NCBI RefSeq assembly: GCF_000016825.1
Contig: NC_009513.1
Span: 630,001 to 640,000, forward strand
DNA length: 10,000 nt
Direction of reading: 5' to 3'
Origin: Limosilactobacillus reuteri subsp. reuteri
Lineage (GTDB): Bacteria > Bacillota > Bacilli > Lactobacillales > Lactobacillaceae
Position numbers and translations under genes: made by a program. This document shows, in pieces, positions 5,868 through 10,000 of this stretch. Under the pieces are notes generated by a model. That model did no database searches. It saw only the letters and a list, made by a program, of their open reading frames with translations, and was not told where the DNA came from. The first letter of the stretch is position 1, and each line of letters begins with the position of its first letter.

Positions 5868-6506
5868 TTAATTATTATTTTGTATAATTTGTAGCTTTGG
5901 TGGACGATATTGGTTCACAAATTCATCTAAGGATGCAGATCGAGCCAATTTTCGGCTTTTAAATGCGTTTATTAAAGTATTATAGTCAAAATTTGGAATC
6001 ATTAGGCCGTAATCAGAATCTTCGGTGTTAAAAACGACTGCGGTAGCCGTTTCTGATACGCCTAGATTACTTGCGATTTTTTGATCTTGACGGAAAGCCT
6101 GCTTAGCAAGTTGACTTTGCCGATCCTCAAAAAACATTTCTAAGTCAAGGTGTGAATCATGTGCAATTTTATTAATTAATCCATCGTTGTAATCCAAGCC
6201 TTGGTTAATCAGCGCAGATTGTAATTGTAAGAGATAATGCCGTCCACGTTTTCGTCCTTGGAAGAGGGCTGCTTTATAATCTAATATTACTTGATTAAGG
6301 GTTTTTGATACTTGTTGTCTTGCAGCAAGATCATGGGGATTAAGATGATAATATTTAAGTGTGCTATCGATCGTTTTCATATTGAATAGTGGTACAAATT
6401 GGTAACTAATTTTTGTATTTAAATCACGATCAATTTTTAACACGTCTTTTTCACACCGTAAACAGCGCATTCCTAATGGATTCACAAAAAGATGAAGTTC
6501 GAGCAT
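5868..6506 (-). CDS. spxH: DsbA/thioredoxin-fold protein, SpxH (YjbH)-like ClpXP adaptor
   Basis: In B. subtilis SpxH/YjbH is the adaptor that delivers Spx to ClpXP, so Spx is scarce until oxidative stress inactivates the adaptor. This 212-residue protein has the N-terminal segment typical of the lactobacillar members: beta-strand LHLFVNPLG, then Cys15-Leu-Arg-Cys18. The helical region in the middle and the NFDYNTLINAF stretch near the C-terminus fit a DsbA-like fold. It is much shorter than the Bacillus protein (about 300 residues), and its CxxC surroundings differ from the Bacillus HPLCPECW. Position also supports the call: between the coiA cluster and relQ-nadK, as in Bacillus, with spx in the same window. 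GGAGGGG lies 6 nt before ATG at 6506. Family membership is likely; adaptor activity is inferred from the family and context. Confidence 0.8.
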   Translation of the reverse strand: MLELHLFVNPLGMRCLRCEKDVLKIDRDLNTKISYQFVPLFNMKTIDSTLKYYHLNPHDLAARQQVSKTLNQVILDYKAALFQGRKRGRHYLLQLQSALINQGLDYNDGLINKIAHDSHLDLEMFFEDRQSQLAKQAFRQDQKIASNLGVSETATAVVFNTEDSDYGLMIPNFDYNTLINAFKSRKLARSASLDEFVNQYRPPKLQIIQNNN

Positions 6507-6526
6507 AATTAACCCCTCCGATCATT

Positions 6527-6554
6527 TGTATACTCAAAATCCTAATCCTGTGAA
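6527..6554 (-). promoter_or_regulatory. Possible promoter of spxH
   Basis: On the minus strand TTCACA (plus 6549-6554), a 16-nt spacer and TATACA (plus 6527-6532). The -35 matches 5 of 6. The implied leader is only about 14 nt and just contains the ribosome binding site, which lowers confidence. Confidence 0.35.
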
Positions 6555-6565
6555 CATAATTATTT

Positions 6566-6589
6566 TTGCAAATATCTAACTATTTGTAA
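6566..6589. repeat. Inverted repeat between divergent spxH and relQ
   Basis: TTGCAAATA (6566-6574) and TATTTGTAA (6581-6589) form a 9-bp dyad with one G-T pair around a 6-nt centre. It lies between the two divergent promoters, so it could be an operator; no known binding protein is recognised. Confidence 0.5.
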
Positions 6590-6633
6590 AGAATTTAGTT
6601 TTAAGATAATTACAAGAGTTATTATTATAAATG

Positions 6634-6642
6634 TGCTAAAAT
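6634..6642 (+). promoter_or_regulatory. Probable extended -10 promoter of the relQ operon
   Basis: TGC directly before TAAAAT (6637-6642) makes an extended -10. No good -35 is seen at 17 nt. Predicted start is near 6649, with AGGAGG at 6658-6663. Confidence 0.5.
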
Positions 6643-6670
6643 ATACGGAGATTTAACAGGAGGCTGAATT

Positions 6671-7324
6671 ATGATTGAAGATTGGCAGCATTTTTTATTG
6701 CCATATCAGCAGGCCGTAAATGAACTAAAAGTCAAATTACGGGGGATGCGAAAGCAATTTCAAGACCAAACGCAACATTCTCCGATTGAATTTGTAACTG
6801 GACGAGTAAAGCCAGTTGATAGTATTAAAGAAAAAATGATTAGACGACATGTGCAAGAGGACCGCCTTGAGCAAGATATGCAAGATATTGCCGGTTTGCG
6901 GATCATGTGTCAATTTGTAGAAGACATTTATAAGGTAGTTGACTTATTACGGCAGCGAAGTGATATGACTATTTTAGAGGAACGTGATTATATCACCAAC
7001 GTTAAACCAAGTGGATATCGTTCCTATCATATTGTTATTGAATATCCGGTCCAATTGATTACTGGAGAAAAAAGAATATTAGCTGAAATTCAGGTGCGAA
7101 CCCTTGCGATGAACTTTTGGGCAACGGTAGAACATTCTTTAAATTATAAATATCAAGGTGAGTTTCCTGAGGAGCTATCTGCAAGGTTGCAAAGAGCCGC
7201 AGAGGCAGCGTTTAAGCTTGATAATGAAATGTCAGAGATTCGAGAAGAAATAAAGGAAGCACAGACATTATTTTCTAAGCGGAGGTCAACTAATTCTATT
7301 AATGAAGATGAGTTAAAGGAGTAA
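6671..7324 (+). CDS. relQ: Small alarmone synthetase RelQ
   Basis: RelQ (SAS1, B. subtilis YjbM/SasB) transfers pyrophosphate from ATP to GTP or GDP, making (p)ppGpp without a hydrolase domain. The 217-residue protein is a single synthetase domain. Visible motifs are GRVK (44-47) with KEK (53-55) for the substrates, DIAGLRIMC (72-80) with metal-binding Asp72, KPSGYRSYH (112-120), and EIQVRT (139-144) with catalytic Glu139, then NFWATVEHSLNYKY. The charged C-terminal tail fits the helices used to form the family's tetramer. AGGAGG lies 7 nt before ATG. It heads an operon with nadK (3-nt gap) and a pseudouridine synthase gene, the same order as yjbM-yjbN-yjbO in Bacillus. The enzyme family lowers the GTP pool, and the rRNA operon starting 2.2 kb downstream would be an obvious target. 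Confidence 0.96.
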   Translation: MIEDWQHFLLPYQQAVNELKVKLRGMRKQFQDQTQHSPIEFVTGRVKPVDSIKEKMIRRHVQEDRLEQDMQDIAGLRIMCQFVEDIYKVVDLLRQRSDMTILEERDYITNVKPSGYRSYHIVIEYPVQLITGEKRILAEIQVRTLAMNFWATVEHSLNYKYQGEFPEELSARLQRAAEAAFKLDNEMSEIREEIKEAQTLFSKRRSTNSINEDELKE

Positions 7325-7327
7325 GTT

Positions 7328-8140
7328 ATGAGAATTGGAATATATAATAATGAAACAGCAGAATCTCAACGAGTGACAAAGGTTTTAAAAACCGAAATGA
7401 AACGAGCAGGTTTAACTTATGTCGAAAAAAATCCAGAAGTTGTAATAACAATTGGTGGTGATGGCACTTTGTTATCAGCTTTTCATCATTATCAAAAAGA
7501 TTTAAATAACATTCGCTTTGTTGGAATTCATACTGGGCACTTAGGATTTTATACGGATTGGCGGAGTTTTGAAATTGATGATTTAGTTGATAGTTTAGTA
7601 AAAGATAGCGGACAGGCAGTTTCATATCCCTTACTTGATATGAAGGCTACTTATTCTGATGGGCAGATAGAGAATTATATTGCACTTAATGAATCAACAA
7701 TTCGGAATGTTACACGAACAATGGTATGTGATGTGTTTATTAATAATCATCTGTTTGAAAACTTTCGGGGGGATGGTTTATGTATTTCAACTCCAACCGG
7801 TTCAACTGCTTATAATAAATCAGTCGGTGGTGCCATTGTCGATCCAAATAGTGTTGGCTTTCAGTTAGCAGAAATGGCTTCACTTAACAACCGGGTTTTT
7901 CGGACCCTAGGCTCACCGATTATTTTTGGTGCTGATGCTGAGTTAATTTTGCGTTTGCGTGATGAAAATGGTCATGTGCTTACATGCGACCGTGATCAAT
8001 GGATGCTTAAAAGCGAGAAAGAACGGTATCTGACTGAATTATCTTATAAAGTATCCAAGCAACGAATATATTTTGCTCAATATCGGCATAATAATTTCTG
8101 GAATCGAGTAAAAGATTCATTTATTGGTGGAGTGCATTAA
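7328..8140 (+). CDS. nadK: NAD kinase
   Basis: Phosphorylates NAD to NADP at the 2'-hydroxyl, the only route to NADP in bacteria; cytoplasmic and probably essential. The 270-residue protein has GGDGTLL (43-49) with catalytic Asp45, the NE motif (Asn121-Glu122) in NESTIRN, and the glycine-rich [18 protein letters not shown] region (148-165) that binds NAD. Length fits the short Firmicute type (about 265 residues). ATG at 7328 comes 3 nt after the relQ stop, and its AAAGGAG ribosome binding site lies in the last codons of relQ, so translation is coupled. Its stop codon overlaps the next ATG by one base (TAATG). Placement between relQ and a pseudouridine synthase gene is conserved across Firmicutes. 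Confidence 0.97.
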
Positions 8141-9045
8141 TGAAATTTAATTGGATATACGATCATCGCACACCACGGAAATTACGATCGGCATTAAAAA
8201 TGTATGGGGTTTCTTCTTCGTTATTAAAAGTAGCCATATACCATGGAGGAAAAATGCAAATAAACGGGGTAGATAAGTGGGCCGTTGATACTGTTAATTA
8301 CCTTGATAAGGTAACATTAATCCTCCCTCCAGAAACTGCTAATGATAATGTGGATGTCAGTGAGGCACCTATCGATATTATTTATGAAGACCAGGATTTT
8401 TTAATAATGAATAAGCCGGCAGGAGTAGCAACAGTTCCGGCTCATAATGTTCCGGTAGCCGATAGTTTGGTGAATCGGGTAAAAGGCTACTATAAGCGCC
8501 AAAATTATGAAAATCAGGTTACCCATGTTGCGACACGTTTAGACCGTGACACCAGCGGCTTAGTTGTTTTTCCTAAACACCGATTTGCTCACGCTGTCCT
8601 CGATGAACAGTTAAAAAAACATTTAGTTAAGAAAAACTATCTTGCTCTAATTAAAGGAAAAGTTCCTGCAGAGCATGGTTATATTGATGCGCCGATTCAA
8701 CGCGATCCCAATTCATTTGTAAAAAGAATGGTAGGGAAAGAGGGGAAAGCATCTGTAACTGAATACTGGCGCCAAGAATGTAATGTTCAAGCAAGCCTCA
8801 TCAAAATTAGGTTGCATACAGGTCGGACACACCAAATTCGCGTTCATTTTGCTAGTCTTGGTTTTCCATTAATTGGCGATAAAATGTATGGTGAAGAATC
8901 AGGATTAATTGCTAGACAAGCGCTCCATTGTTATTGGCTAAGCTTTTATAGTCCATTTAAAGGTAAAAATATTACTGTTTCGGCACCATTGCCAAGTGAT
9001 TTCAAAAACGCTAAAGATGATCTTTTAAGTACAAAAAATTATTAG
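8140..9045 (+). CDS. RluA/RluD-family pseudouridine synthase (YjbO type)
   Basis: Isomerises uridine to pseudouridine in structured RNA. The 301-residue protein has an N-terminal part resembling a degenerate S4-type RNA-binding module (about 13-65, with GGKMQINGV), then the catalytic domain. That domain has IYEDQDFLIMNKPAG (81-95), the hallmark RLDRDTSG (133-140) with catalytic Asp135, and GRTHQIRVH (228-236). Length fits the RluA/RluC/RluD group. Which RNA and position it modifies cannot be read from sequence; the rluD label in this group is often by default. ATG overlaps the nadK stop codon by one base, with a modest GGTGGAG 7 nt upstream, so it probably depends on translation of nadK. A terminator follows 19 nt after the stop. 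Confidence 0.95.
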   Translation: MKFNWIYDHRTPRKLRSALKMYGVSSSLLKVAIYHGGKMQINGVDKWAVDTVNYLDKVTLILPPETANDNVDVSEAPIDIIYEDQDFLIMNKPAGVATVPAHNVPVADSLVNRVKGYYKRQNYENQVTHVATRLDRDTSGLVVFPKHRFAHAVLDEQLKKHLVKKNYLALIKGKVPAEHGYIDAPIQRDPNSFVKRMVGKEGKASVTEYWRQECNVQASLIKIRLHTGRTHQIRVHFASLGFPLIGDKMYGEESGLIARQALHCYWLSFYSPFKGKNITVSAPLPSDFKNAKDDLLSTKNY

Positions 9046-9064
9046 TAATTGAACTAATTAATAG

Positions 9065-9110
9065 AAAATTGCCAGGAGATAAAATTAATTTGCTTACTGG
9101 TAATTTTTTT
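9065..9110 (+). terminator. Intrinsic terminator of the relQ-nadK-rluD-type operon
   Basis: AAAATTGCCAG (9065-9075) pairs with CTGGTAATTTT (9097-9107), 11 bp with one G-T, loop 21 nt, T-run to 9110. It shields the rRNA promoters from read-through. Confidence 0.8.
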
Positions 9111-9259
9111 ATAAAAAAGTATTGCAAATAATAAAAATATAGGGTAGAATATAATTCCTGTCATCGATAAGGCATGAGTAAATGATCATATCTATTAAGA
9201 TTATTAAGAGTAAATATGGTTGTAAAGTCAATGATTTTTGAAATATTTTATAAAAACTG
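9111..9259 (+). promoter_or_regulatory. AT-rich region upstream of the rRNA promoters
   Basis: No gene is supported here. The last 30 bases before P1 (about 9230-9259) are A and T tracts that could act as an UP element for RNA polymerase alpha subunits. TTGCAA (9122-9127), 17 nt, TAGAAT (9145-9150) could be an extra, weaker promoter. Confidence 0.4.
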
Positions 9260-9288
9260 TTGACATCTACTTGATGACATGATATATT
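9260..9288 (+). promoter_or_regulatory. rRNA operon promoter P1
   Basis: A perfect -35 TTGACA (9260-9265), a 17-nt spacer and TATATT (9283-9288, 5 of 6), with an AT-rich upstream stretch. Seven nt beyond the -10 is G9295, a likely start base. Confidence 0.85.
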
Positions 9289-9348
9289 AATAAAGTTGCT
9301 GATTGAGTTATCAATCAAAAGGGATTCAAAATTAATTAAAATTTCTTC

Positions 9349-9378
9349 TTGACAAGCCGATCTGATACATGTTATAAT
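9349..9378 (+). promoter_or_regulatory. rRNA operon promoter P2
   Basis: Consensus TTGACA (9349-9354), an 18-nt spacer and consensus TATAAT (9373-9378), preceded by TGT (9370-9372), an extended -10. Seven nt beyond is G9385. P2 is the strongest-looking promoter in the window. Confidence 0.9.
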
Positions 9379-9384
9379 AAATAT

Positions 9385-9554
9385 GCTGATTGGATGCTTG
9401 ATTAGCCAACAGGTAGACCTTTGAAAACTGAACAAAGTTTCGACGAATCAAATGTGTAGGGTCTTCAATCACGATGTGATTTGAAGCAAAACATTTGCGA
9501 AGTCAATTCGCTTAATAACAAAGATAATTGAGAGCTATTCAAGTTCTTATATAT
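9385..9554 (+). promoter_or_regulatory. Pre-16S leader with boxA-like site and processing hairpin
   Basis: Untranslated leader of about 170 nt. A boxA-like antitermination element is at about 9415-9427 (CCTTTGAAAAC), close to the CTTTGAAAACT of B. subtilis rRNA leaders. A hairpin follows: CTTCAATCAC (9463-9472) with GTGATTTGAAG (9476-9486, one bulge), extended outward by CAAATGT (9449-9455) with ACATTTG (9491-9497). Confidence 0.7.

Positions 9555-10000
<446 letters not shown>

Noticed and set aside
7326..7625. 99-residue minus-strand open frame
   Set aside because: Antisense to the 5' part of nadK, with no ribosome binding site support and no recognisable family.
7680..7868. 62-residue plus-strand open frame
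   Set aside because: Lies inside nadK in another frame; no ribosome binding site and no family.
9109..9435. 108-residue minus-strand open frame
   Set aside because: It covers the rRNA promoters and leader; composition is that of AT-rich noncoding DNA.

Overview
The window looks like a low-GC Firmicute of the Lactobacillaceae, most likely Limosilactobacillus reuteri or a close relative. The main reason is the 16S rRNA 5' end at the right edge, whose V1-V2 region reads like L. reuteri as I remember it. AT-rich intergenic DNA, strong AGGAGG ribosome binding sites and tRNA genes without an encoded CCA agree. No database search was possible.

Layout. (1) Positions 1-1174 are a plus-strand tRNA cluster: one partial gene and 13 complete ones (Pro, Met, Ile-CAT, Ser-TGA, fMet, Asp, Phe, Gly, Ile-GAT, Ser-GCT, Glu, fMet, Asp), closed by a terminator at 1195-1227. 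The order follows the large rRNA-linked tRNA cluster of Bacillus subtilis with some members missing, so it is probably the tail of an rRNA operon whose rRNA genes lie left of the window. (2) A minus-strand HmoB-like ABM-domain gene (1363-1854) converges on it. (3) Positions 2102-9045 keep the Firmicute yjb synteny: spx, mecA, coiA, a C69 dipeptidase gene (where Bacillus has pepF), a minus-strand spxH/yjbH-like gene, then the operon relQ-nadK-rluD-family pseudouridine synthase. (4) Positions 9111-10000 hold tandem rRNA promoters, a structured leader and the first roughly 446 nt of 16S rRNA, the start of a second rRNA operon in the same direction.

How the genes fit together. Spx is the RNA polymerase-binding thiol-stress regulator. 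MecA is a ClpC adaptor and SpxH is the ClpXP adaptor for Spx, so a regulator and adaptors of regulated proteolysis lie within about 4.5 kb. CoiA handles incoming DNA in transformation. RelQ makes (p)ppGpp, NadK makes NADP, and the pseudouridine synthase modifies RNA. Both rRNA promoters can be read as starting with G, which would suit GTP/(p)ppGpp control of the next operon.

I see no undescribed multi-gene system, phage, insertion sequence or CRISPR array. The points worth a second look are tRNA oddities (a serine tRNA with T as discriminator base, a Phe tRNA with G37, a 160-bp fMet-Asp duplication), an ABM/HmoB-like protein lacking two of three heme-site residues, the unclear promoter of coiA, and the fine structure of the rRNA promoters.
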